A stretch of DNA of 64,000 nucleotides from Prosopocoilus inquinatus (GCA_036172665.1 CM069871.1:56604713-56668712); one strand, 5' to 3'. Positions 34,381 to 46,263 are shown, numbered from the stretch's first letter. Notes: generated by a model not told the origin, from the letters alone. Numbers and translations: made by a program.

Positions 34381-34560
34381 GCGAAACATTTTTAGACAGA
34401 AAATATATGTAAACGCCATTCGAGCAACCGTGGAAAACGAATTGGGAAATCGATTTCTGGCTTTTTATCGAAAATCACAAACGCTACTAACAAAGAAAAT
34501 CGAGATCCAACTTTATACGGACTATTAAAAGAATTGCGGACAAAAGTGTGCTTTCACAAG
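34180..34560 (+). repeat. Dispersed repeat R3 seeded with (GA)n, copy 1
   Basis: Shared with 45285-45600: a T-rich left part with GAAATAT, a GA tract, then GAAAATATA, GCGCCATT-like sequence, TTTCTGGCTTTTTATCGAAA and AACAAAGAAAATC. The GA tract is long here and short in the other copy, so it expanded after dispersal. Confidence 0.65.
34319..34377 (+). repeat. (AG)n microsatellite
   Basis: About 28 uninterrupted AG dinucleotides. The related copy near 45395 has only a few GA units. Confidence 0.97.
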
Positions 34561-36271
34561 AATTAGCCGCTAATGAGTGGTGCCATCTAACAGAAATACT
34601 ACATATGTACAGTTAGTTTCGGTTATAATAAATTGAACTCTGACAAGGCGAATGAAAAAGAAAATGTTAAATATCAAAGATCAAAATGTAACATTTGTTT
34701 GAAAATAATTTCGTTTTGCTTTTTTCAAATACATTTTATTTTATTGTTTTTTTTTGTAAATATTTACGCCAATTGCACATCGTTCGTTCAAACACGCGCG
34801 AAAATAAAATTGTATTCACACGAAAAGGTGTTCAATGCGAGAGCGGTACGTGCAAAAATCATCCGCGGAAATTTTATCCTGTTTTAATTAAACCAAAAGC
34901 GGAATCACGAAACGCGACACAGCCGACGCCTCGTACTGTTATTTTAGGTCGTTGTTTCATCGCCACTAGATAAATTTCACGCGCGGAATATATTATCGAG
35001 GAGCTTAAAATACGGGGGGATGAGAAAAATTTCACGCTCTAAAGAATCCCTGAAATACATAATGTAGAAGTTCGGAGTGAAATCGATCTTCGTCTTAAGT
35101 GGCTTCGACGTTTTGTAATTAATTTGTTTTTTAATTTTAATTATCGGGGGAGTTAATTTAATTACGGACTCTTATTTTACTTTTTACGTTTACATTTTTT
35201 AAACTTATGGCATACAAAAAATGATTAACCGGTATTATTTTTAAATTAGTTTTTTATATAGATGTGTGTAAAATAAGTGAAAAATTTTTAACCACAGTAC
35301 GCCGACAGCACAAATCACACGAAAAAAATACAAAAAAGATTGGTATGATAAAAAGAAAATTCCTTCATCCGTCCCTTATTCGGCGGTCATGACAATAACA
35401 AGAAAACTTACGGAATTTGCTTCTCTGTTCGTAGACAATAAATATCGCGGGAATGACTAATATGCAAGATACACTTACCGAATATCATCTGGGTGGATGA
35501 TCATATTCAAACAAATGTTCACTATTAGACATTTAGAAATATTTATAACAATTGTTCGACATGGCGTCCATCATTAGCGACACACAAACAAGTTCGGCGA
35601 AAAAGTGATTCTTGTGTTCTCGTGTGCATGTCAGGATTAGCGCAAATACTGTCGACGGCATTGTGAATACACTCCTCTGAAATGCTGTTCTCTCACCGTT
35701 CGTGAAATGCAGAATTTTAATAAGTAATAATACTATGTAATGTATACTAGTAATCATACTATGTATACTAGTAATCATATCTGCCTTTAACTCGTTCAAT
35801 CACTTTTCATAAACTAAACCATCTTAAGGAATCGGAGCAATATATTGTGTGTCAGAATCGTAAAAAATGAAGCAAATTCTTTCGCTCAGCTGTAATACGA
35901 CTTATTGCCACATTAAATAATTACGCTTTTATTGGCCTCTCGACTTTCGCAAAGGTCACTCTTTCTGTTTTTGTTATAATCAAATTTTCTTTTCTTGACG
36001 TACCGCAAAGACATAGACGCACGATTATTTCTTGCCCGATTTTAACCACTATTTTCTCGAAACGTGTAAAACTTTTGTTAAGAACATGTAAGTTCAACCG
36101 TTCCCATTTATTTCACAAACACCTGATATTTCAAAGATTGCTGTCGGGTAAAAATATTTTCTGTCACAATTCTACGTTTCGTCTTTAGTCTAATTGTGTG
36201 GCTGGCATAATACTTGGCATTTGATTTGTTTCGTTTAGCGGATTGAACAGAAATTTTCTATACAATTTCAG
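34561..36271. other. Unassigned AT-rich sequence
   Basis: No gene was supported. A small tandem duplication (ACTATGTA...TATACTAGTAATCAT) lies at 35728-35780. Confidence 0.4.
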
Positions 36272-36464
36272 AATGCGCCACCTTCAGATGTTAACATCGG
36301 CAGCGATCGCTAGCGTGCTTTTAGAGCTTTCAAAGCTGTTAAATTTTAATGACCTACTTGTAATGTTTAGTAATAACAGTTTCGACTTAGAGTACTCTCA
36401 GAGTATTCTCTGTAAGATTTCGGATTTTCTGTACAGAAAGAACTTATTAAATATTCCGATTTAA
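36272..36464 (+). CDS. Candidate host terminal exon (weak)
   Basis: An acceptor-like CTATACAATTTCAG ends at 36271. The following frame stays open for about 63 codons (LTSAAIASVLLELSKLLNF in its first third) to a TAA, and an AATAAA lies within ten bases of the stop. The acceptor, ORF, stop and poly(A) signal are in the right order for a last exon. No domain is recognised and no upstream exon was identified. Confidence 0.22.
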
Positions 36465-36989
36465 AATAAAAACTTTACTTCTTGAAACTCAAATAAATAC
36501 GATGCTTTGAAACAATTTTTGATGAGAACGGATGTTCTTAGGTTACTTGATAAAAGGTAATTCAAGGAGAAACCAAAGAGATAAGACATGTAGGTATTGT
36601 CAAGTCAGATTTTTAATAGTGTCACGTTTGAAAAAATCGTTTCCTAAATTAGTTTTACCTTTGGCTTTTACACAAAACTCTATAGGCGTATTTTATTATT
36701 TAGTTGCAGTTCTCAGAGTTCTCAGGTGCGGTTATTGACACGGGTTTAACAAGCATAGATTGACCGACCCATCGTCCGCTTACGTTGCAAATCTGGTGCC
36801 CTAGGTTAAGAAACGTAAGGGAATGCCATAATGGGAATGCATGTCATTAAACCTTACTTGCACTGGATCGGCGGAATTTATTTTTATTAAAAATTAATTA
36901 ACGCGCTCGCTGTTTTACTGTTCTCGTGAGACGCTGATTTTTGACATTCGTTCATTCATCCAAACTTTTAGAAAACGCACTTTGTCGCA

Positions 36990-37365
36990 TACGGCACGGG
37001 TTGTATAGGGAGGAACTTTATAAATCAGTAGGAGGTCAGCTATTAGTACTCATTATTATTCATTCTTCGCTATTCAGTATTTAGAATTCATTACTCATTT
37101 TTCATTGTCATTATCATTGTTATTTGTGACTTAATACAATTGGTTGTAATTGTTTGTGAGTTGTGTTTTGTGACTTTCGGAGACAGTCCAGGGAGGTGAC
37201 GTTGGGTCGTGTTTGGCGCAAGGAGACGAGGTAATGCAGACCTTAAAGTAGCTATTACTTTCCTTTGCCTATATCCTGCCCTGCAAGCGAGTGCTCGACA
37301 TAACGGGAAACGGCATCGTGACATGGTGGAGGCTAATCGACTTTGACCTGGATCGTGACAGTAGA
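36990..37365 (+). repeat. Possible LTR 3' part with primer-binding site
   Basis: A TATA-like TTTATAAATC near 37018 is followed by ~300 bp of mixed composition that ends GGCATCGTGACA. TGGTGGAGGCTAAT comes immediately after. An LTR ending in CA followed by TGG (start of a tRNA-primed site) would look like this. No partner LTR, gag or pol was found downstream, so this is only a suggestion. Confidence 0.28.
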
Positions 37366-38239
37366 ACTAAAAAAACTATTCATTAACTTTTACTATTAAT
37401 AGAACAATAAACAAACAGATATGCGCAATTGGTGAACAGGCAATTCGTCTCGTGAATGCCACCATCTTTCACAGACCGCCACTGTTTTATGGGGACAGGT
37501 GGGACTTTAATTCGAAAACTATTGAATAAATTCGATTCATTTAATAACTTGCGATTAATTTTTATAAATAATTAAAGGGCGAATAGAAAAACTGATGAGG
37601 AATGGAAATCGTAACTTAGTAATCGAGGTTTGCTATAATAAAAAATAACAATCTTTGAAAACTCGTCATTTCAGTTTTACTCCAAAATTCACTTATGCCC
37701 CCCAAAATAAAACGTACGTCTATGTATTATTATGCAACACCTACTTTGAATTAGGTCGATGTACAGATTTTGCCCGACGATGAGCAGGCATTATGTACAA
37801 CCTTCTTTTTTGTTTTTGTTTGTTTCTGATTCTAACTGCTTGAATGTTAATTGGAGCAAGCTAGAAAGGAAGCACCAGGTTTAAGGTGTGGTACTTTTGA
37901 AGTGGATGTGGCTTCTTGATTGATATCTTTACTATGACCGAAACTTTAACAGTTATTTGCGATCCAAAACCTACACTTCAGTTCAAGGCTTTCAAGGAAA
38001 AGTTGCTTGAAAAAAATTTGCGATCTGTTTTTTTTTTTAGTTTCCAGTGTATTTTGTCATTCAAATCTCATTTCGTTTAAATCTGTATCCTTCCATTGTT
38101 TTAATGTCAGCCCTTCTTTCTTCTTCTTCTTCTTTCCGGAAACCACTTAAGCGCTGTAGTTTGGTACTTTCCTTTTAGTTTTCCAAAGCATAAACAAAGT
38201 TCTTCAATCGAAACTCCCTCCTTTAATTTTCTTCGTATT
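37366..38239. other. Unassigned sequence
   Basis: No retroelement coding region follows the putative primer-binding site; nothing else was recognised. Confidence 0.4.
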
Positions 38240-38765
38240 TCCCCCTTACGTCGTTTTCTGGGCCAACCTTTCTTTTCTTTTTCTTTTCGAAATCCAATTA
38301 TACACTTTGGTTTGTATTTTGATTTTTTGAAACTACATTTCCTTCCAATTTGTGTAAAATTCCCTTCCGATTATTTTTCTTTCTTTCTGTCTATGTCTTT
38401 CTTCCACTGTTTTTCAAATTTTTCGCCAGGTTTCTTTTTGAAATCCAATGGAGGTCTCCGGATGTGCTTTCTCACCGTTCATTCTTTGGGCGTCTCCTTT
38501 CTTCAGTTTAAAATTTCCGCTAGTTCTCCAAACCCTTGGGAATTGAACCTATTTCGATTAATTTTCTTTCTATCTATGCCTCCTGTCCATTGTTTTTCAA
38601 GTCTCCTTGTCAGTTTTCGTCTTGAAATTCAGAGGAGGTGTTTGATATGCCCTCTCATCGTTCATTCTGTGCAAGGATCTTCTTTTTTGAGTCAAAATTT
38701 TCCGCTAGGTCTCCAAAGCCTTTTAATTCAACCTACTTCGATTAATTTTCTTTCTGCTTATACAT
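38240..38765 (+). repeat. Pyrimidine-rich tandem repeat, ~184-bp unit
   Basis: Two clear units (about 38389-38572 and 38573-38760) share TGTTTTTCAA, CATTCT, AATTTTCCGCTAG-like sequence, TCTCCAAA and TTCGATTAATTTTCTTTCT. A third, weaker unit lies upstream from ~38240. The 175-codon open frame through it (38312-38839) reflects strand bias and repetition and has no known domain. It resembles the strand-biased array at 18340-20535 in style, not in sequence. Confidence 0.7.
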
Positions 38766-38868
38766 CTTCCGCTGGTGTTCTTAACAACGAGGACCAAAGG
38801 AACCCCCGGATTGGCAAAACCTGGACTCCCAGAGACTAGATTAATCCTTATTAAAATATTTGTATATA

Positions 38869-39615
38869 CAGGGTGAGTTTTTTTATCTTGAGACAATTCA
38901 TTTCAGATTCGGATTCTACGCCTCAAACTACATAGGGTTTGTCCGAATCTTTGTTTTGGATTCATAGCCGATGATGTTGATTTTTTGCAAAACCTATTTT
39001 TACTGTTACCCAAGAACAACGGCGTGGTAGCAGGTTTCTATTCCCATTGGTATGCTTGTTTTAGGTAAGTCCCCTCGCCTCTCACCATCGGGGTGTCTGT
39101 AATATTATTTCAGCTAGTGCTCAAAAATGTGGTCATCCACTTCTATGCAGTTATTTAGCCGGACTTGAAATTCTTGGACACAACTGAGAAGTGTGTCTAT
39201 TGTAATCATCCGGCAGGCATTAGTGATTCGCTCAATCATGTTCTCGCGCGTTGTTTGCAGGGCATTATAAACTTCACTTTTCAAGTAACCCTACAAATAA
39301 AAATCAGGCGAAGTAAGATCTGGCGATCTTGCAGGTCAACAAACTGGAACACCTCTTTCGATCCACCGACGACTGTAGCTGCTCCAGAATAATGTGCTGG
39401 TCAAACGTCATGTCAAAACCACATTATTTGTCGCAAGTCCAAGGGAAGGTCTGCAAGCAATACTGGAAGTTTGTTCTCCAATAAGTTGCCATCGATAAAG
39501 AATGGACGAATGAGGTTCTCGCCAATTAGGGGGGTCGCGATTGGGATCATTAGATAGGCCCCTTTGGATCGAACAAATTGTATATTGCCTGTCTCAAGAT
39601 AAAAAACTCACCCTG
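38869..39615 (-). mobile_element. Deletion derivative of a Tc1/mariner-like transposon, 747 bp
   Basis: Both ends read CAGGGTGAGTTTTTT inward and continue ATCTTGAGACA, giving ~26-bp TIRs. TA flanks each side (38867-38868 and 39616-39617). On the minus strand the interior keeps a heavily mutated transposase tail. Its ends resemble those of the 14171-16601 element only in the first few bases, so it is another family. Confidence 0.85.
39150..39590 (-). pseudogene. Transposase fragment (DDE C-terminal part), heavily mutated
   Basis: On the minus strand recognisable blocks appear in order but in different frames: FFIDGNLLEN, then a stop-bearing version of the WFQHDG block, RWIERGV, PARSPDLTSPDFYL, and GYLKSEVYNALQTT. 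The blocks and order match IS630/Tc1/mariner transposases of the type at 14809-16229. At least four stops and one frameshift are visible, and the N-terminal half with the first catalytic Asp is gone. Confidence 0.75.
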
Positions 39616-39724
39616 TATTTGTATGATTGATTAAAGCTCTACCTACGCCCCTACAACTCCAAATTTTACATGACATGGTGAAGGCCTACCCGTGACAACG
39701 AGGAAGATCATAAAACGCCCGTTG

Positions 39725-39991
39725 TTTTTTTTTTTATCTGTGGTGTTTGCCCAACGGGGTCCTAAGTCATAGACTTGTCAAGACCTCAGGAGTTTATTTT
39801 TGTGTGTGTAAAGTGTTCCATGGCTTTGTTACTTCCAAACCTCGCCGTTGAAGGGGAAGTAATGTCGAATTTTCTCCCCAACACTAAAGAGTACCTGAAG
39901 TGAGTAACAACCCTCGAGAATTATCTCGAGCGGATGCGAACCCACGACCTTACGATTGCAAGGCCGGTCCCTTACCGCTGGACCGTTCAGG
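39725..39991 (-). mobile_element. tRNA-derived SINE, copy 3 (near full length, A-tail)
   Basis: On the minus strand it starts at the head near 39990 (CTGAACGGTCCAGCGGTAAG) with a B box in GGTTCGCATCC. The body is shared with 10580-10843 and it ends GGGCAAACACCACAGATAAA followed by a run of A. The A-run (T-run at 39725-39735 on the plus strand) is the clearest retroposition tail of the three copies. Confidence 0.82.
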
Positions 39992-41898
39992 CATTCGTGA
40001 CAGTATTGTATTTTTGCCCAAAATAAACCGTGGAAACATCTGGTAGTCATGAAATAAGGGAGTTGAATTTTAGCAGGGACTAGATTTGGAAAATGGAACG
40101 CTACAAAAGTCCAAAGTTTCAAAAATGTTGATTGATTTACTGTGTCATATCAAAACGTGTCTTATTCCTCGTCGTGAATTTCCTGCAATTTTTCTTATTT
40201 CAGTCAGTCAATGTTCCCAGTTTCTTTTCCACGAAAGAGACCTTCCTTGCTCAAATTTCGATGTTTAACATGGTGAGCGTACACTTCCTTGCTATAGCTC
40301 TTCCCGGCTATTGAGTTTTACATCGCAAATGCTTCTAATTAATTAATGAACCAATTTTTAAATTATATTTTGTTATAATTTTCACAGTTACATTAACCCT
40401 AATCAATCGGTTTCACTTTAATCTTCAATCAACTAATCGAAAATATTTACTAACTTGTAGAATGTTTGCTTAAAAATCTTCCGGGTCAATGCAGATAACG
40501 GGAAAATTTAATATGCAAATGAAGGAAAATATTGTATCCTTTGGCAGAGATAATGTGGCTTTAATGTTCGCTTTGAGTTTACGTATATAAAAAGAAAATA
40601 TGTGCAAATCTTCTAAAACTCTCTGAATTTTCATCACTGGAATATATTTTGTAATAAGATTTTCGGATTGAAAATTGCTACGAATTGTAGAAAAATTGCA
40701 AAGACGCGACCGCGGGTTATTTAAAATTTAGGGGTGGTTAAAATTAAAAAAAAAAATGAGAGGCAAGGACTTTTCAATCGTTTGCAGTGATTAGATTTCA
40801 AGTAGTATCGATTCGCTTACCCACAGAAGTGTAATTAATCTTCCGGTATCAAAAATTTTCCTGGATCACGATGATTTATAGAAGTAATGACAAGAATATT
40901 TGCCTTCCGTCGCGAGTATCAAACTTGGGGAAACATTACTGAATTTAATTAAAAGAAATTGAATCTTGATTTCAGTTTGGAAACGCCCAGAACGAGATAA
41001 AGTGCTTTCTTTAATTTCTTGGGTCTACGTAAAAAATTAACTCAGCAAATCAGATGTTATTTGTTTTTCTAAAGTTCAGTGGTACATCCCTCTGCTGCCT
41101 CGCGGGATGTCTTTTTGCCCGCTAGGTGAGCTACGATTTCGTTTGACGTCGTTTTTCAAGCTTTTCCGTGAGAGCAAACTGAATGTTCCATATGAGTGCT
41201 ACATGCACAACAGAAAGTGAAACATAAAGATTGTACCTGATATTACATTTCATGTAATCAAGTGCGCGATACTTAAGAAAAACGCATTATGTACTATGGC
41301 ATTTTGCGTATGATCGTAGAAATAAACTGGTATTGCGGTTATCACTGAAGCTGATCATTAACTTGAATGATTAAAGAAATTAAATATTTTTTCTTGTTTG
41401 GATGTTTCTGGTTTCTGGTGAGGAATTAGCCAGGAGTCGCTCTCTGTTTGACTTTTTGGGTCTCGTCTGTCTTACACAATAAATCTGGGAAATGAAATTA
41501 CGCCACGCCTCTAGTCAGAAAACAAAACTTTCAAAATAATAAAATAATTAATCAAATATAGATTAAAAAAAAAAAAAATAAAATAGCTTATACAATTCCT
41601 TTTGCAGGAATTCAAATTTTCCAGTACTCATAAACAAAATAAATTAGAAACTAAAACGCAATATAATGCAAAACTTTAGCAACGCAAAACAAAGCACATG
41701 CAAGGTCAGCCTTGAAGAAAAGCATCGTTTTTTTTTGGAAAAATTTTCAAAAACTTTGCTACATTTCTACGCTATGTAAACGGAAAACTAAACAAATATT
41801 ATGCAAGCTCATGTCTACCAGATAACCAGTGTGCAATCGATGGAAATTTTCCATGCATTTACGATGCACACGATGCACTAATTGTAAGATGTGCTCCA
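39992..41898. other. Unassigned AT-rich sequence
   Basis: No supported gene or repeat. The open frames at 40086-40314 overlap each other and lack motifs. Confidence 0.4.
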
Positions 41899-42090
41899 CT
41901 ATTTGACATGGGACGGAAGAGCTGATAAAAATTCTGCAACACGCGAGAAAAGCAGAGTCCCTGCTGATTGATAACGAGTTCCTGGTATTTCATTATTTGA
42001 CATGGGAGGGGAAAAGCTAATAAAAATTCTGCAACACGCGAGAAAAGCAGAGTTAATGATTTGACTAATTGATAACGCGTTCCTTTCTCC
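41899..42090 (+). repeat. Tandem duplication, 94-bp unit, two copies
   Basis: ATTTGACATGGGA at 41901 recurs at 41995, each followed by AAAAATTCTGCAACACGCGA and GAAAAGCAGAGT, and then GATTGATAACGAG or AATTGATAACGCG. Only two units are present. Confidence 0.88.
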
Positions 42091-42514
42091 TCATGGAGAA
42101 TTTTGTTTTTATTTCATTTTCTTATCAATCATTTTCCTTAGCTTGGATTTGTTTTGTGTCCGTGAGTGAAGAATAATATTTAGGTTATGATAAATAATTT
42201 AATCGTAACCACTTTTGTTAAATTCAATTTAAAATTAGTGTTCCAAAGAAAGATTCAGACCGGCGTTGATGAATTAAAATTAAAATCATTATTGCGTAGA
42301 AAGGAAATATAGCACCTAACAACAAAGGCTATACTTCAGTAGTGATTAATTCGTCTCTCCCTTCTCTTCAAATAATATTTTAGCTTCAGTTATATTTTTA
42401 TTTATTGAAATGTATTGGAGACAGCGGTTTCCACTGCTACCTTCAGTAGATGACTTGTTGATCATCAGAGAAGTAAAGTGAGAGAGAAGTGACTTCTCTT
42501 GTGATTAAGAAGTC

Positions 42515-42610
42515 ATCTAATGAAGATGGCAGCATAGCTGCTGAAATACGTATATAGTATTAAAAAACTTTTTGTGGTTAGGAGGTCCAATCCAATTTCA
42601 TTATATTTTT
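42515..42610 (+). repeat. Dispersed repeat with hammerhead-like core, copy 2
   Basis: Related to 11330-11490. ATGAAGA (42520-42526) replaces CTGAAGA, so the invariant C3 is lost. Stem II is GGCAGC/GCTGCT, then GAAA. Stem III is ATAC/GTAT, a different but still paired version of the other copy's stem. The downstream TTTTGTGGTTAGGAGG corresponds to TTATTGTGGGCGGAGG in copy 1. Confidence 0.5.
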
Positions 42611-42645
42611 ATTGTTAAATTTTTGTTAATCTCGATATTTATATA

Positions 42646-45009
42646 CCGGCTGTCTTACGAAAAACGCACCACGCTATAGCTCTGTTATTAATAATCGGAT
42701 TTTAATAATTCAAAAACTACGTAAGACCATTTTATAAATACTACAAAACAGTAACATTTCAATATTTTTTTAATTTGTAATTTTTCCCAAGCGACAGAAC
42801 TATTTTTTTTTAATAGCACTACATATTTTTTTTTATTCACTTCGATAGAGAATCTTTTTCTGAATTCAACAATGTACTCAACTTGATTTTTTAGTATCCT
42901 ACAGCGAAATAATTTCGTTGTTAAAATAAAAATGAAGTGTGCGTTGAAATCCTATAAAAGCGCACTTGCAGCTATCCGTGTTCGCCTGACCTCGACTTTT
43001 GGTTATGGAGCTATTTTTTTCAAATGAAACACGTATTTTTTGTCTTTCAGTTTGACTGAGAATATATTTTCATGAATTTTACGATCTATTTTAACCTGAC
43101 TTTTAAAAATATTATAGCAAAATAATTACTTTTTTTAATAAAAATGAAACAAGCCATGGAATCCTATGACAGCGCACAAAACACTAAATGTCATTGAACA
43201 CTTAAGTATTTAACTTGCCACATCGTTTTTTCTTATTGTTACTTTATTTATTGTTATTTTATTTATTGTTATTTGTTGTCTTTTGTTATTATTGTATTAT
43301 ACTGTTATTTTATTATGGATAACAATCAGCTAACTGATATGCTGCAAGTGTATTTTGAGTGCCATAAAAATTCTGGTCAAGCAGAGCATCTGTACGCAAT
43401 TCGTTTTCCTATTAGAGAAGTTCCTGACCGTCAGAAGTTTAGAAGACTTGAACAAAATTTAAGAAATCACGGCGCTTTTAAGAAACCTAAGAAGCAACAA
43501 CGCCAGTTTCGTGAAAATGTAGAATTAGATGTCTTGCTTAGTGTTCAAGAAAATCCAAGAACTTCAACAAGAGAAATCGCACACAACAACCATTTATCAA
43601 AGGATACTGTCCATAAGATCTTAAAAAAAAATAAATTTACGCCTTATATTCCACAGAAAGTACAAGCGTTGTATGAAAATGACCCAAATCGCCGCCAACA
43701 ATTTTGTATTGTATTTTTATTTAAATATGTTACGCCAAAATGGACTTTTTTACAGAAATATTATTTGGTCGGATGAAAGCACTTTTAGTAATAATGTCAT
43801 TTTCAACAGAAATAATCAACGTTACTGGAGTCAACATAACCCAAGAGTTACAGTTGAAACTAATCGACAACATAGATTCTCTCTAAATGTATGGTTTGGT
43901 ATTTCAGGATTGAATGGGCCCTTTTTCATCAATGGCACCCTAGATCAGAATAAATATCACCAGCTGCTAACTAACAATTTGGACAACTTTTTGGATGAAT
44001 TACCTCTTGCAGATTTAAATAGACTGTATTTTCAACAGGATGGCGCTACTCCACATAATGCCAGGCAAAATGTTAACTGGTTGAATGAAAAATTTGGCAA
44101 AAAATGGATCGGGACATACGGCCCAGTTAGGTGGCCTGCGCGTTCTCCTGATATGACACCGCTAGATTTTTGGTTATGGAGTTATATTCAAAACCGCGTC
44201 TACTTAACAACGCCAGAAAACGAACAAGTTTTAAGGGAGAGAATTCTTCGCACTTGTCACGAGATACCCTCCAATTTAATATTAAATGCAGTGCATGGGG
44301 TAACTAAGAGGTGTCAGCTATGTATTCAGCAAAATGGGGGACATTTTGAACAATATTTATAATTAACTAATTATTTGTATTTTGTTATACTGTTTTAGTA
44401 TGTAATAAAATTTTGCATTGTTTTATGTTCCAACAAACACTTTATTTAAGAAGCGAAACTATTTCTCTGTAGTACTACAGAAAATCAAGTTGAATACATC
44501 GTTGAATTCAGAAAAAAAATGTAGTAAAAAAAATTGAGAAAGCAGCAATTAATTGGATTTTCGGGTGTAGAAACTAATTTCAAATCATTCATGATAAATG
44601 AAGAACATTTTAACTTAGGCCGATTTAAGTAGGAACATAGCTCCTTAAGTAAAAGTCGAGGTTAGGCGAACACAGATAGGTGCAACGTGCGCTTTTATAG
44701 GATTTCAACGCAAACTTCATTTTTATTTTAACAACGAAATTATTTCGCTATAGGATACTAAAAAATCAAGTAGAATAGAATGTTGAATTCAGAAAAAGAT
44801 TCTCTACCGAACTGATTAAAAAAAAATATGTAGTGCTATTTAAAAAAAAATAGTTGACTATCGCTTGGGAAAAATTACATATTAAAAAAATATTGAAATG
44901 TTACTGTTTTGTAGTATTTATAAACTAGTCTTACGTAGTTTTTGAATTACTAAAATCGGAGTGTTAATAACAGAGTTATAGCGTGGTGCGTTTTTCGTAA
45001 GACAGCCGG
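42646..45009 (+). mobile_element. Second DD41D Tc1/mariner-like transposon, 2,364 bp, ~370-bp TIRs
   Basis: The ends read CCGGCTGTCTTACGAAAAAC inward from both sides, with TA at 42644-42645 and 45010-45011. The TIRs extend to about 43018 and 44640. A TATA-like CTATAAAAG (about 42952) sits inside the left TIR and is mirrored in the right one, so each TIR may carry a promoter. One transposase gene fills the centre. It shares the DD41D spacing but little TIR sequence with the element at 14171-16601, so the two are separate families. Confidence 0.93.
43315..44362 (+). pseudogene. DD41D transposase with one frameshift
   Basis: I start at the ATG at 43315 (MDNNQLTDML) because the upstream in-frame Met adds only a hydrophobic, unconserved leader. 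N-terminal helix-turn-helix sequences (SGQAEHLYAIRFP and STREIAHNNHLSKDTVHKILKK) precede the catalytic domain: IIWSDESTF (Asp 43772-43774), FQQDGATPH (44039-44041) and MTPLDFWLWS (44165-44167), with 41 residues between Asp 2 and 3. One extra A near 43755 (just after the FLQ codons) shifts the frame before the first Asp. Otherwise no stop interrupts ~350 codons. This is the least damaged DNA transposon in the window. Confidence 0.9.
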
Positions 45010-45072
45010 TATATAAACAAAAACATTTCATTCATTTCAGTTTCTCCTGGACTAAGAAACTTTGATTATATT

Positions 45073-45225
45073 AGGCCCGGTTTCATTCATAATCGAACTA
45101 AAGGGCACTTTAAAATAAGTGTCACAGTCACATATCAAAAAAATGCGAAAATATGGTTATTTACACATCAGAATGTAACTTTTTTTTTAGTTCGCTTTAG
45201 TTCGATTATGAAATCGATTATTATG
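45073..45225. mobile_element. Small inverted-repeat MITE, ~150 bp
   Basis: CATAATCGAACTAAAG near the left end (after GGCCCGGTTTCATT) faces the complementary CTTTAGTTCGATTATG on the right. The interior is AT-rich and non-coding. The boundaries and target duplication are not certain. Confidence 0.6.
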
Positions 45226-45284
45226 AATTATAAACTTTCCTTTTTGTAATCGAATAGTCCATTTTTTTTTTTTTTTTTTGGAAA

Positions 45285-45600
45285 CACAATTTCACGTTTT
45301 GATTTGAATATATTTTGTATTTAAAGATTTGGTATTTTTCTTCGAAATATGCTAATAGGTATTTGTGTGAAAACTAAATAGGCTATAACTAAAGTGAGAG
45401 AGAGACAGAAAGAGCGAAGCAATTTCGAGAATTCTGAAAATATAAGTAGGCGCCATTTCAGCAAACGCTGAAAAAACGAAGTAAAAATGAATTTCTGACT
45501 TTTCTTTTCGAAAACCAGAAACCGTTAATAACAAAGAAAATCCAGGCTCAACTTTGTACGGACTTCTAAAAAAATTGAGGTTAAAACAGGGGATGAAAAA
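45285..45600 (+). repeat. Dispersed repeat R3, copy 2
   Basis: Collinear with 34180-34560, including GAGAGAGAGAC in place of the long GA tract, GAAAATATAAGTAGGCGCCA, and AACAAAGAAAATC. Confidence 0.65.
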
Positions 45601-46054
45601 TGGGTTATTTCGTTTTTATCACTTCCTTGAGGCACAGGTGTTCTTTTTTAATCTGCCACTCTTTCCATTCCCGTCTGAATGTTTTACATGTTAGGCAAAT
45701 CCTAAGCAACAGAGAATATTTCACACAATTACTTAAAATTCAAATAAAACAGTAAAACAATTTTTGGAGACAAGACAAAACACGTTATTTCGGTATGGAA
45801 AATTTTCAACAAATTGTTGAAACGTTACAAAATAAATTAACCATACGCTTGCCAAAACATGATTCTAAATACAGGAAAGTAACGAATTTTTGAAACTTTT
45901 TGAAAGGAACTGCGTATTGAGACATAGTGGACCCTCAACTTCGACTTATTTGGTTCGAAATGGACCCCCCTCCCTTGCAGTTAACTGTGATAGGAGTGAA
46001 TCGCTTATATGTAATGGAAGTGCCGATGTTTGAACAACTGATGATCAAAATTTT
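45601..46054. other. Unassigned AT-rich sequence
   Basis: Nothing recognised. Confidence 0.4.
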
Positions 46055-46078
46055 GTTGCAAATCGTTATTAATTGCAG

Positions 46079-46146
46079 TAAATCCCTCTGTACAGCTGTT
46101 TCATCCCTATTTGTGGTTTCTTCAGCAGAAACGTAGCTCGAGATTC
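46079..46146 (-). ncRNA. Hammerhead ribozyme motif, stem II damaged
   Basis: The minus strand has CTGAAGA, a stem II with an A-A mismatch (AACC versus GGGAT), GAAA, CAGCTGTA, and CAGAG pairing with TTCTG as stem I. The core is complete; pairing is weaker than in the best copy. Confidence 0.5.
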
Positions 46147-46263
46147 CATTGCAAAGCAAAGACGACTTGACCAATATATTCGAAAATGTGATATAATAGT
46201 AATTAATAGCTAAAACAGCGACATCCTACGATCAGTTTTTGTCCTAACGTTGCATAAAGAAAT

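Noticed and set aside
38312..38839. 175-codon open frame rich in Phe, Leu and Ser
   Set aside because: It runs through a pyrimidine-rich tandem repeat, lacks any domain and changes content with the repeat unit; a membrane protein is not supported.
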